Part shown: in pieces, positions 18,260 to 27,697 of the stretch
Layout: every line of letters starts with the position of its first letter
Numbering within the stretch: position 1 is the stretch's first letter
DNA from: Streptococcus sanguinis SK1 = NCTC 7863
GTDB lineage: Bacteria > Bacillota > Bacilli > Lactobacillales > Streptococcaceae
DNA: 64,000 nt
NCBI RefSeq assembly: GCF_000194945.1
Contig: NZ_GL878507.1
Span: 821,963-885,962 of the forward strand
Direction: 5' to 3'
Notes under the pieces: model-generated
Told to the model about the DNA's origin: nothing
The model's database searches: none
Seen by the model: the letters and a program-made list of their open reading frames with translations, nothing else
Translations under genes and position numbers: made by a program

Positions 18260-18868
18260 TCAATCCCCCTCCATATGCTCTCTGACAAAACCTGCTAAAC
18301 CAACAGCGGTCACCCTAGCATGAAAATCACTCATTTGCTGAACCTGATAGCGAGGATGAGCCAGCCAGTAAGTCAGAGTTCCCATAAAGGACGCGGCTTG
18401 ATGATTCAGGAGCAAGTCCACCTCAACCTCCTCTAAATGTGGATCAGCCAAGGAAATACTCTGCCAGAAAATCTCCCTCACAGCTTCCTGCAACCTCCTC
18501 GAACTAGTTGGACTGCCATTTGGTCCCAAAAGAATGGCTAAGTCTTCCAAGTAAGGCTCAAAAAAATGAAAAAGATTTTGTTTCTCATGGATAAAGTCTT
18601 CTACTTTAAAATCCTTTTCTAACTTGAACAAGCAGGCAGATTCTAGAGCCTCTTGATAATAGGCCTGCAAATCATCTAGCAAGCGGTCTTCTATCTTCTC
18701 CAGCAAATCATATTTATCCAGATAATGCCGGTAAAAAGTACTGCGATTCACCTCCGCCAAATCAATCAATTGGCGAATACTGATCGTCTCAAAAGTATGC
18801 TCTTTCATCAGCTGCAACAAGCTAGTCTCTATCTGCTTTTCTGTCTTTCTTCGTTTTTTCTCATACAT
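18260..18868 (-). CDS. TetR/AcrR family transcriptional regulator
   Basis: A regulator of about 202 residues. The N-terminal helix-turn-helix reads TISIRQLIDLAEVNRSTFYR followed by HYLDKYDLL, a TetR pattern resembling the DhaS/YdeS-like group with a C-terminal four-helix domain. I chose the ATG at 18868 because GAGGTG precedes it by eight bases; an upstream ATG at 18889 has none. It lies 67 bp upstream of the MacB-like operon and diverges from the gene at 18978, so it could control either; no clear palindrome was found. Confidence 0.85.
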   Translation of the reverse strand: MYEKKRRKTEKQIETSLLQLMKEHTFETISIRQLIDLAEVNRSTFYRHYLDKYDLLEKIEDRLLDDLQAYYQEALESACLFKLEKDFKVEDFIHEKQNLFHFFEPYLEDLAILLGPNGSPTSSRRLQEAVREIFWQSISLADPHLEEVEVDLLLNHQAASFMGTLTYWLAHPRYQVQQMSDFHARVTAVGLAGFVREHMEGD

Positions 18869-18910
18869 GCCATTCACCTCAAAATGCAACAGTCTATCTA
18901 AAATTGATGC

Positions 18911-18940
18911 TTGTCTACCATCCAGCTCCCACTATATAAT
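18911..18940 (+). promoter_or_regulatory. Promoter of the 18978 gene
   Basis: TTGTCT, 18-bp spacer, TATAAT, 37 bp upstream of the plus-strand ATG at 18978. Confidence 0.5.
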
Positions 18941-18977
18941 AAATATAAGCAGAAGGCAAGAACAGGAGGATTAAAAG

Positions 18978-19703
18978 ATGAAGATTATGATCAATCAAAA
19001 GGAAGTCAGTCAAGAAAGAATTGAGCAATGGCGGAAGCAGAGAATCTACAAAGCAGCTAAGATACTTAATCTACAGCTGCCCAATACTGACAACACGGAG
19101 ATTTTAGACCAAGCCCTACTGGAAGCAAAAATGAAGCTGACATACGAAGTGCTAATCCAGCAAATCGGAACCAAACTCAAATGGAGCCAATATTTGATGA
19201 AATGGGCAGCCAAATGGTCCAAGAAACCACGAAAACGAGCTGTTGTAACGATTTTTGCAAGTGGACTGACTGCTGCTTCTTTCAGTAAAAGGCTAGAAAA
19301 ATTGATGTTAGAAAAGACAAATGTTCATAAACGAGTCAATCTTGGTGCCTGTCCAGACCATTATGCCTTGCAGCCGCACGGCGATAAACTAGAAGTCATT
19401 GAGACCGCAGGAAACAGCCCGCTGCCGACACAGTTTTTTCTTAACCTTGGTGGTGAAGCTGAGATAGAGGAGCCTCGTGATGCGTCTTATCCCTTCCAAA
19501 CTGTCGGTGCCGCCAGTCTAGCGAATGGTTGCAATATCGGTGGTATTCGCCATCAGTTTCGCGACACAGAAAAAGGCCTAGAAGCCCGATTCTGTGTTGA
19601 ATTCCCCAGCCTTTGTCCAGACAGCCTTATCAAAGAACACCAGCTCCACCTGGCCGCCGAATGGTCAAGGTGGATAGCTTGGTGCAAAGAGCATAAAGAA
19701 TGA
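18978..19703 (+). CDS. Hypothetical protein
   Basis: A 241-residue protein I do not recognise. The N-terminal third is helical and strongly charged (RIEQWRKQRIYKAAKILNLQ), the middle has a basic patch (KWSKKPRKRAVV) followed by a short hydrophobic strand, and the C-terminal half is Cys/His-containing (LGACPDHYALQPHGDK, ANGCNIGGIRHQF, FPSLCPDS), which might form a metal site. No signal peptide is present. An AGGAGG site precedes the ATG and it is one of few plus-strand genes here. Function unknown. Confidence 0.65.
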   Translation: MKIMINQKEVSQERIEQWRKQRIYKAAKILNLQLPNTDNTEILDQALLEAKMKLTYEVLIQQIGTKLKWSQYLMKWAAKWSKKPRKRAVVTIFASGLTAASFSKRLEKLMLEKTNVHKRVNLGACPDHYALQPHGDKLEVIETAGNSPLPTQFFLNLGGEAEIEEPRDASYPFQTVGAASLANGCNIGGIRHQFRDTEKGLEARFCVEFPSLCPDSLIKEHQLHLAAEWSRWIAWCKEHKE

Positions 19704-19773
19704 ATTTCCTTCCAAACAAAAACTGCCTACTGCCATCTTAAAGAGACCGCAGCAAGGCTGTTTTCTTCTTTAC

Positions 19774-20811
19774 CTAATCAAAGACAATCATGGACTTAAT
19801 GGTCTTGCGTTCATCCATATCTTTATAAGCTTGATCGATATCTTCCAGTTTGTAGCTTGAAGTAAAGACCTTGCCCGGATTAATATCGCCGTCAAGAACT
19901 GCCTTGAGCAAGATTTGCTTGTCGTAAGTCGTGACAGAGGCTGCTCCGCCTGCCACTGTAATATTTTGAGCAAAGGTAGAACCAAGTGCTCGGTTATTAT
20001 AGTGTGGCACACCGACAAAGCCTAAGCGGCCGCCGTTGTGAAGAACTCCCAGAGCTTGATCAACAGCTGCTTCTGTTCCAACACATTCCAGAGCTGCATC
20101 TGCACCGCCACCAAGGATTTCACGGACCTTGGCAATTCCTTCTTCACCACGTTCTGCAACAACGGCTGTTGCACCGGATTCAAAGGCCATTTTTTGGCGA
20201 TCTTCGTGTCGGCTCATAAGAACGATTTGGGAAGCACCACGCATTTTAGCTGCGATAACAGCGCATTGTCCAACAGCTCCGTCACCAATCACGACTACCT
20301 TATCACCAGGCTTGACGTCTGCCACACGCGCGGCATGGTAACCCGTCGGCATGACATCTGCCAGTGTCAAGAGGGATTTGAGCATACCTTCTGTATAATT
20401 AGAAGGCTGACCCGGAATTTTGATAAGAGCCCAGTTAGCAAATTCGAAGCGCATATATTCTGCCTGCACCCCATTTGACCAGTTATTCCCAATATGAGAA
20501 TCACAAGTGCCATCAAATCCTGCTCGGCAGGCATCACATTGCCCGCATCCATGAGTAAATGGTGCAATAACGAAGTCACCAGGTTTAACAGTCGTTACTG
20601 CACCGCCAATTTCTTCGACAATTCCAATTGCTTCATGCCCGCTATTTTGATGGCCTGCTTCAATATCTGGACTGCGGTAGCGCCATAGGTCAGAGCCACA
20701 GACACAGGTCCGAACAATCCGAATAATGGCATCATCTGCCTCAATGATTTGCGGACGGTCAATGTCAGCGAGCCCAACTTGACCCGCTTTTGTATAAACT
20801 GCCAATTTCAT
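19774..20811 (-). CDS. Zinc-dependent alcohol dehydrogenase family protein
   Basis: A 345-residue medium-chain dehydrogenase/reductase. Catalytic zinc ligands are Cys38 (TCVCGSD) and His59-Glu60 (SGHEAIG); the structural zinc cysteines are Cys89, Cys92, Cys95 and Cys103. The Rossmann motif VIGDGAVGQCAV (about residues 172-183) binds NAD(P). The natural substrate is unclear. The frame is open further upstream to 20868, but the ATG at 20811 has AGAGGA at a good distance and gives the family's usual start. It stands alone between converging and unrelated genes. Confidence 0.9.
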   Translation of the reverse strand: MKLAVYTKAGQVGLADIDRPQIIEADDAIIRIVRTCVCGSDLWRYRSPDIEAGHQNSGHEAIGIVEEIGGAVTTVKPGDFVIAPFTHGCGQCDACRAGFDGTCDSHIGNNWSNGVQAEYMRFEFANWALIKIPGQPSNYTEGMLKSLLTLADVMPTGYHAARVADVKPGDKVVVIGDGAVGQCAVIAAKMRGASQIVLMSRHEDRQKMAFESGATAVVAERGEEGIAKVREILGGGADAALECVGTEAAVDQALGVLHNGGRLGFVGVPHYNNRALGSTFAQNITVAGGAASVTTYDKQILLKAVLDGDINPGKVFTSSYKLEDIDQAYKDMDERKTIKSMIVFD

Positions 20812-20912
20812 CGTTTTTTCTCCTCTGATATCTTTATAGTAACTATTATACAACTTAGGGCACCCCATAAGTCAAATTTTTGGTATCATTTACGATAAAA
20901 TTCTCATAAAAA

Positions 20913-20938
20913 AGGAAACTCCTTTCTCAGAGTTTCCT
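20913..20938 (-). terminator. Intrinsic terminator of the lipoprotein gene
   Basis: A perfect 9-bp stem AGGAAACTC / GAGTTTCCT with an 8-nt loop, followed on the minus strand by TTTTTT, 54 bp beyond the lipoprotein stop. Confidence 0.85.
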
Positions 20939-20991
20939 AGTTAGATTTCCTCACTGCTCTTCCTGTTGTCCTGAGCAGAATGAGAAGCGCT

Positions 20992-21462
20992 TTACTGCTT
21001 GTTAAAGGTCAGAGTGTCTGGATCATCATCCAATTCGTCCACAATCAGCTGATTGCCATTTTGGCGGTAACTTTTGACATCATCACCAACTATCAGTCTT
21101 TGATTAGCACTATCTACTTGTACCTGCTTGATTTCCTTACTGCCATCGACCTCGGTCTCAGTCCAAGTACCAGTCGTACCATTGATTTCTAGGACATGCT
21201 GGTCACCATCATGGTCGGTTGCTTGGTAGCGCCCATCTAGATTTGTAGCCTGCCCTGTATTTGATGATGACGAAGGCTGATTAGAGGAAGATGCAGCTGA
21301 TGACTGCGAAGTCTGATTTTGCGCAGATTGTGATGTCTGGCCTTGCGTATTCTGTGATGAACTAGTATTCCCTCCTTGGTTGGTATTGCCTGAGCAAGCA
21401 GCCAATAGGACTGCCACTGTCAGAGATAGAATTCCGATAAAGGCTTTTTTTGTAGTAGTCAT
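20992..21462 (-). CDS. Small lipoprotein with Ser/Gln/Asn-rich linker
   Basis: A 156-residue secreted lipoprotein. The signal peptide ends in the lipobox LAAC (Cys23). Residues 24 to about 74 form a low-complexity Ser/Gln/Asn/Thr spacer that would lift the domain from the membrane. The C-terminal domain (about 75-156, DGRYQATDHDGDQHVLEING then GTWTETEVDGSKEIKQVQVD) is a small beta-rich module resembling the domain of streptococcal SP_0198-type lipoproteins; that match is from memory and tentative. Function unknown. Confidence 0.8.
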   Translation of the reverse strand: MTTTKKAFIGILSLTVAVLLAACSGNTNQGGNTSSSQNTQGQTSQSAQNQTSQSSAASSSNQPSSSSNTGQATNLDGRYQATDHDGDQHVLEINGTTGTWTETEVDGSKEIKQVQVDSANQRLIVGDDVKSYRQNGNQLIVDELDDDPDTLTFNKQ

Positions 21463-21678
21463 ATCGCTTTCTCCTTTTTCTACATTTGTAGTTTATACTT
21501 ATATTCTACACTTGTCTGTTTCATTTGTCAAGAAAAAGCAGTTTTTATTATAAGGAAAATACACATTAAGCGCTAGCAATAGTTTTCGACTATACCCTAC
21601 CAGCAGAATTAACTATTTTATTTGCCGAGGGATTTTCGATACAATAGACCATAATCCCTAATGAAAGTGAGAAATCTT

Positions 21679-22824
21679 ATGACGAAATCAAAATTTCAAC
21701 TGGTTGGATCTCTTCTGCGCCCAGAAAATCTCCGCCAGTATAAGACAGAAATTGAGCACCGCGATGATATTCAATACCCCTTCTATGACAGCTTCCCAGG
21801 CTACCATGAGACGGAGACAGCTGACATCAAGGAGATTTTCGCTGAGCAAAAGGCTAAGGGAATTGACATCCTAACGGATGGAGAATACTCCAAGTCCATG
21901 TGGCATCTGGACTTTGTCTGGGGACTTAAGGGAATCGAGCGCTACATTGCTGACCACGGCTATACCTTCAAGGACCACGACGGCGGGCAATACGAGACCC
22001 GCAAGGATATTGGTATCCGTATCACAGCACCACTATCTGGTAAAAATCACCACTTTATCGAGATTTATAAGCTAGTCAAGGAAGAGGCTGCTGGTGAAGA
22101 TACTAAGCTGACTGTCTGGGGGCCTGCCCACGCTTATACTGAGTTAGCTGTCTTTGACCGCTTGGCTGGACCAGGACAAGTTTATGAGACCAATGAAGAT
22201 TTGAAAAAAGGCTTGATTCAAGCCTATAAGGAATTTTTGGACGACTATAAAGCTGCTGGCGGACAGATTATCCAGTTTGACGACTGTCTCTGGGAACTCT
22301 TTGACGAATCCAATCCTGCTAGCTTCTTTGCGGAGGGCAATGCTAGTCTGGCTGACCTGGCAGACGAGTTTGTCGCTATTAATAACGAAGTCGTAGACTA
22401 CGCTCATGAGCTTGGACTGACTGTCTGGACCCACAACTGCCGTGGTAACTACGAAAGCCGCTCTGCTGCTGAAGGTACCTACGAAGCTATCGCGGAAAAA
22501 TTCCTGCGCGACCAACACTATGATCGCTACTTCCTAGAGTGGGATAGCGATGTAGCTGGTGATGTATCAGCCCTAGCAGCTTTGAAGGACAAGAATGCGG
22601 AAGTCGTTTTAGGACTGCTTTCCAGTAAGACGACAGGCTTGGATGACGAAAAACGTGTCCTAGACCTCCTCGAGAAAGCAGCAACCGTTTTACCAAAAGA
22701 GCGACTCCTGCTCTCCCACCAATGTGGCTTCGCCTCTTGTGACTCTGGAAACGAACTCACCATTGAGCAGCAGTGGGCCAAAATAAAACAAGGCCAAGAA
22801 ATCGCCCAGAAATTCTGGGGATAA
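21679..22824 (+). CDS. Cobalamin-independent methionine synthase-like protein (MetE C-terminal domain, YxjG type)
   Basis: A single-domain relative of the catalytic half of MetE, about 381 residues. The zinc-site pattern is visible: HNCRGNY (about residue 252) and HQCGFASC near the C-terminus (about 345-352), and DDCLWELF with the usual Asp. Stand-alone MetE-C proteins of the B. subtilis YxjG/YxjH type have been linked to methionine or S-methyl recycling; the methyl donor here is unknown. I prefer the ATG at 21679 over 21661, because it gives the family start SKFQLVGSLLRP and has AGTGAG upstream. Confidence 0.85.
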   Translation: MTKSKFQLVGSLLRPENLRQYKTEIEHRDDIQYPFYDSFPGYHETETADIKEIFAEQKAKGIDILTDGEYSKSMWHLDFVWGLKGIERYIADHGYTFKDHDGGQYETRKDIGIRITAPLSGKNHHFIEIYKLVKEEAAGEDTKLTVWGPAHAYTELAVFDRLAGPGQVYETNEDLKKGLIQAYKEFLDDYKAAGGQIIQFDDCLWELFDESNPASFFAEGNASLADLADEFVAINNEVVDYAHELGLTVWTHNCRGNYESRSAAEGTYEAIAEKFLRDQHYDRYFLEWDSDVAGDVSALAALKDKNAEVVLGLLSSKTTGLDDEKRVLDLLEKAATVLPKERLLLSHQCGFASCDSGNELTIEQQWAKIKQGQEIAQKFWG

Positions 22825-22830
22825 TAAGCA

Positions 22831-22855
22831 AAAAAAGCGGTGTGACCGCTTTTTT
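22831..22855 (+). terminator. Intrinsic terminator after the MetE-like gene
   Basis: AAAAAAGCGGT / ACCGCTTTTTT with a three- to four-base loop, 7 bp after the stop codon. Confidence 0.9.
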
Positions 22856-22948
22856 CTATGCTCTTAAAATCAATTTGGGGCTGAATTAGATTTCTTTGAT
22901 GAACTCCAGTTTCATCTACATCTGTTCAACATATTAAATCTTGGAGTA

Positions 22949-23761
22949 TCAGGAAAGTTCAATTCGCTTGAGCCAATTTTCAACCAAGGCCGTAAAGAGA
23001 GCCTCTTGATCTATCTGTGCATTGTGGCCAGCAAGATCCATTACAGCATGAGTTGCCCTTGGATAATAGTGAGACAGCTGGGCTAACTGCTGGAAGCCCA
23101 CGACTTGGTCCTGCTTTCCTGCTATAAAAAGACTGGGCTTGTCATAGCTCTTTTCCTGTATCTCTTGATCCACTTCAAACGAAAAAGCATAGTTTTCTTG
23201 CAGCTTTTGGACAAAGGGAGCATTCATCATCTGAAGCCCTACTAGGATTTCTTTTGCAAACCGTCGATAAGTTTCTTTAGTCTGCAAAATCGCTAAATCA
23301 ACAAAATCTTCGCTTTTGCCTGCTATATCAAAACCTACCTCTCTAATTAGCAAGCTGTCTTTTGGCAGAATTCTTTCTTGCGGATTGGGTGCAACTACTG
23401 GACAAATAAGCAGCAAACCATCAATCTCTGACCTTTTCTTAGCCAAAATTCCTCTAGCAAGATAGCCACCATAAGACTCTCCAGCTAAGAGAAAGCTGTG
23501 TCCGCCGATTACAGTCTCTATAAAGTTCAAGAGCATCTCTAAAATCGCATCCGCACTTGCAAAAGCAGGATTGCCATCAGACCTACCCATGCCAGGTAAA
23601 TCTAAATAAATCCTTTTATAGTCAGCATGTTTCTCAAAAATAGGTTCCAAACATCCTTCCATCAATTCAGATGAACAGCCCAAACCATGAATTGCCAAGA
23701 CTGGCTTTCCTTGACCAATCACTTTATAATATAATTTATTTCCCTGATAAGTAAAAAACAT
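22949..23761 (-). CDS. Alpha/beta hydrolase
   Basis: A serine hydrolase of about 270 residues, distinct from the one at 7046. It has the oxyanion segment AIHGLGCSSE (residues 23-32), LDLPGMGRSDG, the nucleophile elbow GESYGG (Ser96), an acid region GKQDQVVG and the catalytic-type His in LAGHNAQID. I chose the ATG at 23761, which has GGAG five bases upstream and begins with the usual FFTYQGNKLYYKVIG strand. No signal peptide. Substrate unknown. Confidence 0.85.
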   Translation of the reverse strand: MFFTYQGNKLYYKVIGQGKPVLAIHGLGCSSELMEGCLEPIFEKHADYKRIYLDLPGMGRSDGNPAFASADAILEMLLNFIETVIGGHSFLLAGESYGGYLARGILAKKRSEIDGLLLICPVVAPNPQERILPKDSLLIREVGFDIAGKSEDFVDLAILQTKETYRRFAKEILVGLQMMNAPFVQKLQENYAFSFEVDQEIQEKSYDKPSLFIAGKQDQVVGFQQLAQLSHYYPRATHAVMDLAGHNAQIDQEALFTALVENWLKRIELS

Positions 23762-23926
23762 TATTTCTCCAATCATACCTTAAAGACACGTTTTGCTCGA
23801 GGTGGAGCCTTTATCGAAACCAGTCAAAATAATATTGTTTATGAGACTAACAAATTATTCTTATCATCTACACCCCTCAAAGCTACTAGACGAGCAAGCT
23901 TATTCTTTCCCCTTGATTTCAGAGCT

Positions 23927-24319
23927 TCATGCTTCATCCCCAAATAACAAAGTGGATTTTTGCAGATAAGGGTTGGGATACTTGACTAGCAGCTCCTTTA
24001 CAGCTGTTACCAAGTCTTTTTGCTCAGCCTGTCCGGATTGGTAACGAAGCAAAAGATGCATAAAATCTTCTTTTTCAATCGTACTGGCTTTTTTCTTAAA
24101 ATATCCCCAGATATGTTGAAAGGCATTGCAGACCTGACCGCGATTTTCAGGCAAGGCTACCGCCTGATCAATCAATCCTTGAACATGTGCTGCTTCCACC
24201 GAGTCGCTTTTTAGATATTGGCGGATTTCCAGATAGATCTTACTGGAATGACTGAGAACCAGATACTTATTTCTAGCCCAAAGAGTCTGACATTGGGATA
24301 TTTGGTTTGAATTTTCCAT
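23927..24319 (-). CDS. DUF1722 (YbgA-like) family protein
   Basis: A 130-residue soluble protein matching the DUF1722 pattern: WARNKYLVLSHSSKIYLEIR at the N-terminus, the central HIWGYFKKKAS with conserved HxxGYFK, and YPNPYLQKS at the end. DUF1722 is often fused to DUF523 domains or found near photolyase genes in other bacteria; no biochemical role is established to my knowledge. It lies alone between an alpha/beta hydrolase and pheT. Confidence 0.8.
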   Translation of the reverse strand: MENSNQISQCQTLWARNKYLVLSHSSKIYLEIRQYLKSDSVEAAHVQGLIDQAVALPENRGQVCNAFQHIWGYFKKKASTIEKEDFMHLLLRYQSGQAEQKDLVTAVKELLVKYPNPYLQKSTLLFGDEA

Positions 24320-24461
24320 GATTACTTTTCCTACTGATTTTTAATTTCGAATACTTCTCGTTTCGTCTACATCATTGTTCGCAACTCAGTAATAAGCTTG
24401 CCAAGACAGAAAGCTAATCAGCTATGATTTAAATAGGTTCTAGAAGAGTATTAATCAAAAT

Positions 24462-24481
24462 CCCCAATCACATGACTGGGG
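24462..24481 (-). terminator. Intrinsic terminator after pheT
   Basis: CCCCAGTC / (A)ATTGGGG hairpin with a short loop, followed by ATTTTGATT on the minus strand, 10 bp past the pheT stop. Confidence 0.65.
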
Positions 24482-24490
24482 AATCGTTCA

Positions 24491-26896
24491 TTAACGGACC
24501 TCTGCGCCGAGTTTTTCAGTCAGGGATTTTTCGATTTTTTCCATGTATTTAGCTACTTCTTCGTCAGTCAGGCTAGATTCTGGATTTTGGAAAGTCAGGC
24601 TGTAGGCCATAGATTTGAGGCCAACACCCAGCTTGTCACCAGAGAAGATATCAAAGAGCTTAATATCTGTCAAGCGTTTAACACCAGCCGCTAGGATTGC
24701 ATCAAGGACCTCTTGGTGCGTGATTTCAGCCTTGAGCAAGAGGGCCACATCACGGCTGACAGCTGGGAATTTAGTGATTTCTGTAAATGGCTGGGCTGGC
24801 TGAAGCTGCTCTTCGATAGCAGACAGATTGAGCTCAACCACATAAGTTTCAGGAATATCGTAAGCCTTGGCTGTCGCAGGATGGACTTGGCCGACAAAGC
24901 CAACAGGCTGGCCATTGATAGAGATTAAAGCAGTCCGACCAGGATGCAAACTCTTAATCTGGTTGCTAGCCGCGTATTCAGCTGTCAAGCCCAACTTAGC
25001 AAAGAGTGCTTCCACTACACCCTTAGCATAGAAGAAATCAACTGCTACTGGCTTGGTCTGGAAGTCTTTTTCATTAACCAGACCTGTCAAAGCAAAGGCA
25101 AAGCTATTGATTTCATTTGGCAGTTCTTCCTTAGGATTGCCAGTCTGCTCAAAGATTTTTCCAATCTCATAGAGAGCTAGATTCTTATTCTTACGAGCTA
25201 CATTGTAGGCTAGGGAGTCCAAAATGCCGGAAACCATGTTCTGACGAAGAACAGAGCGCTCCACTGTCATCGGCCACATGAGCTCAGTCAAGTTGCTAGG
25301 ATTGAGAGTGAACTCAACCGCCTTTTCTGGCGTCGTCAAAGCGTAGGTGATGATTTCTGTCAGTCCAGCTCCCTCTGCTAAGGTCCGTACTCGACGGCGC
25401 AGTTGTTGCGTTGCAGTCAATTCACCAGCAGTTCCGTCATCTTTTGGCAGGCTAGCTGGCAATTTGTCATAGCCGTAAATACGAGCAATTTCTTCATAAA
25501 GATCTGCTTCAATTGAAATATCCCAGCGCCGGCGAGGCACGCTGACAGTGAACTGTTCAGCATTTCCTGACAAGCCAAAGCCAAGTCTGCGGAAGACATC
25601 CACAATATCTGTATAAAGCAAGTCTGTTCCCAAAACTCGGTTGACATCCGCAAGACTGGACACCACTTCTACATCGCTAGTATCCAAGCTGCCAGCGGAT
25701 ACAATCCCAGCCTGAACAGTCGCTCCTGCCAAGTCCGCAATCATGCTTGCTGCCGCATCCAAAGCTTCATTAACAGTTGCTACATTGATGCCTTTTTCAA
25801 AGCGGGAAGATGATTCCGAGCGCAGGTTAAGGCGACCGCTGGTCTTGCGAATTGATTTTCCACCAAAAACAGCTGCCTCCAGAACAACACGAGTGGACTG
25901 GCCAGAGATTTCTGTTGCTTGACCACCCATAACACCAGCCAGTGCAACTGGCTTATCCGCCACAGTGATGACTAAATCGCTGGCTTCCAGCTCGCGCTCT
26001 TCGCCGTCCAGCGTTACCAGTTTTTCACCAGCACGCGCTTCCCGCACGACAATCTGGTCACCCTCAAACGTATCCAGATCAAAGGCATGCATGGGCTGAC
26101 CAAAGTAGAGCAGAATATAGTTGGTCACATCCACTACATTGTTAATCGGACGGATTCCTTCGTTCATGAGGAGATTTTGCAGCCACTGAGGACTTGGGGC
26201 AATAGTGACATTTTCCAAAATACGAGCTGCGTAGTAAGAGGCTTTCTCTGTCTCAAGGGCAACTGAAAGGCTGTCAGCTGCTTGCTTTTCATTTTCCACC
26301 AGCAGAAAATCTTTGAAATGTACTGACTTATCATAAATCGCAGCCACTTCATGAGCCACCCCACTCATAGACAGAGCATCAGCCCGGTTTGGTGTGATAG
26401 AAAGCTCGATAATCTCATCGTCCAGGTCCAGATAAGAGAAGACTTCCTCACCTGGCACTGCTTCCTCAGGTAGGATTTGAATGCCATCCGCAAATTCCTT
26501 TGGCACGACAGAATCAGAAATGCCCAGCTCACCGAGAGAGCAGATCATGCCCAGTGACTCCAAGCCACGGATTTTTCCTTTTTTAATCTTATAATTGTCG
26601 GCAATGCGAGCACCTGGCAAAGCCACCATAACCTTGATGCCTGCGCGAACATTTGGAGCACCACAGACAATCTGACGGTTCTCCTCTTCTCCGACATTGA
26701 CTTGACAGACATGCAGGTGGGTATCTGGAACATCCTCACACGATACCACCTCACCAACAACAATTTTCGACAAGCCAGCAGCTGGTGATGTCACACCTTC
26801 CACTTCAATTCCTGTCGTTGACATTTTCTCAGCCAGCTCAGCGCTCGCCACATCAATGTCTACTAACTCTTTTAACCACTTATAACTTACTAGCAT
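24491..26896 (-). CDS. pheT: Phenylalanyl-tRNA synthetase beta subunit
   Basis: The beta subunit of the (alpha-beta)2 enzyme that charges tRNA-Phe. At 801 residues it is full length. The N-terminal tRNA-binding OB fold (about residues 40-150) is followed by the B3/B4 editing region (with PNRADALS near 168), B5 (about 400-480) and the C-terminal FDX-ACB anticodon-binding domain (from [12 protein letters not shown], about 710). No clear ribosome site precedes the ATG, so translation may depend on the leader region at 26897-27142. It is co-oriented with pheS, with a GNAT gene between. Confidence 0.97.
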   Translation of the reverse strand: MLVSYKWLKELVDIDVASAELAEKMSTTGIEVEGVTSPAAGLSKIVVGEVVSCEDVPDTHLHVCQVNVGEEENRQIVCGAPNVRAGIKVMVALPGARIADNYKIKKGKIRGLESLGMICSLGELGISDSVVPKEFADGIQILPEEAVPGEEVFSYLDLDDEIIELSITPNRADALSMSGVAHEVAAIYDKSVHFKDFLLVENEKQAADSLSVALETEKASYYAARILENVTIAPSPQWLQNLLMNEGIRPINNVVDVTNYILLYFGQPMHAFDLDTFEGDQIVVREARAGEKLVTLDGEERELEASDLVITVADKPVALAGVMGGQATEISGQSTRVVLEAAVFGGKSIRKTSGRLNLRSESSSRFEKGINVATVNEALDAAASMIADLAGATVQAGIVSAGSLDTSDVEVVSSLADVNRVLGTDLLYTDIVDVFRRLGFGLSGNAEQFTVSVPRRRWDISIEADLYEEIARIYGYDKLPASLPKDDGTAGELTATQQLRRRVRTLAEGAGLTEIITYALTTPEKAVEFTLNPSNLTELMWPMTVERSVLRQNMVSGILDSLAYNVARKNKNLALYEIGKIFEQTGNPKEELPNEINSFAFALTGLVNEKDFQTKPVAVDFFYAKGVVEALFAKLGLTAEYAASNQIKSLHPGRTALISINGQPVGFVGQVHPATAKAYDIPETYVVELNLSAIEEQLQPAQPFTEITKFPAVSRDVALLLKAEITHQEVLDAILAAGVKRLTDIKLFDIFSGDKLGVGLKSMAYSLTFQNPESSLTDEEVAKYMEKIEKSLTEKLGAEVR

Positions 26897-26980
26897 ATTT
26901 AAGATACCAAGGGCGTCAAAAACGACTGAAAAATAGGAGATTTGCTAAGCATTCGACGAATGATCGCAAGTCTATCTTTT

Positions 26981-27126
26981 TTTCGAGTTTTTAGCCCGGG
27001 TTCAATTCCTTTCTCTATTCTATCGCTGAGGAACTTGACCGACCAAATTTTAGGGATTTGTCTGAAAGTCTGATTTCAGAAACAAATCATCTAAATTTCG
27101 AGCTTTTAGGTCGTATCATTTCCTCT
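26981..27126 (-). repeat. Intergenic hairpin with flanking imperfect direct repeats between the GNAT gene and pheT
   Basis: The 246-bp gap holds a long imperfect inverted repeat at 27040-27113. Its arms run CGACC-AAATTT-TAG-ATTTGT-TGAAA and pair with TTTCA-ACAAAT-CTAAATTT-GGTCG, closing on a loop of about 6 nt. A segment of about 31 bp (TTTCGAG-TTTTAG-TTCCT pattern) occurs twice, at 26981-27012 and 27096-27126. It has no T-run, so it is not a standard terminator. It may be a processing site, an RNA leader of pheT or a small repeat element. Confidence 0.6.
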
Positions 27127-27142
27127 CTTTAAATTTTCTTGT

Positions 27143-27652
27143 TTATTTCAATTTCTTGCGCAGTAGCCAGTCTGTGTCTACCGTCTCACCAGTGATATAG
27201 TCGTGCTGGCTGAATTTTTCAAAGCCATATTTGAAGTAAAAATCTTGAGCTCTAAAATTCTTTTCCCAGACGCCTAGCCAGACCCAGTCAAAGCCTCGTT
27301 TCTCGGCTTCATCTAAGGCAAATTCAAACATTTCCTTGCCCAAACCTTGACCATGGTAGTCTTTCAAAACATAGATTCGCTGAACCTCAAAGGCCCGAGG
27401 CAGTTCTTGCTCTGTTTGAGCCTGTCCCCAGTTAAACTTCAGAAAACCAGCAATTTCACCGTCTTTGACAACAAAATAAGTCTCTGACTCAGGATCTTCC
27501 AGCTCCTTTTCGATAGTTGCAAGCGACAACTCATTGTCAAAATAATGAGCCATATCAGCTTCCTTGATAAATGGACCAAAGGTTTCTTGATAGGTCGCGA
27601 CCTCCAACTCCCGTAGGAGGATCGCTTCTTCTTTTTTGACTCTGACTAACAT
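27143..27652 (-). CDS. GNAT family N-acetyltransferase located between pheS and pheT
   Basis: A 169-residue acetyltransferase with YQETFGPFIKEADMAHYF at the N-terminus, the acetyl-CoA loop DYHGQGLGKEMF (about residue 98-109) and C-terminal FRAQDFYFKYGFEKFSQHDY. Related proteins are often named PaiA-like spermidine/spermine acetyltransferases; that substrate is only a suggestion. It starts 45 bp after pheS with AAGGAG upstream, so it should be expressed from the Phe T-box promoter with pheS. Confidence 0.85.
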   Translation of the reverse strand: MLVRVKKEEAILLRELEVATYQETFGPFIKEADMAHYFDNELSLATIEKELEDPESETYFVVKDGEIAGFLKFNWGQAQTEQELPRAFEVQRIYVLKDYHGQGLGKEMFEFALDEAEKRGFDWVWLGVWEKNFRAQDFYFKYGFEKFSQHDYITGETVDTDWLLRKKLK

Positions 27653-27697
27653 ACTGCACTCCTTTCTCAGAAAAGCTGCATCTATGAATACAGGTTT

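Noticed and set aside
19727..19764. A terminator between the 19703 and 19774 genes
   Set aside because: The arms AAAACTGCCTACTGC and GCAGCAAGGCTGTTTT pair imperfectly; it could work in both directions but is too weak to list.
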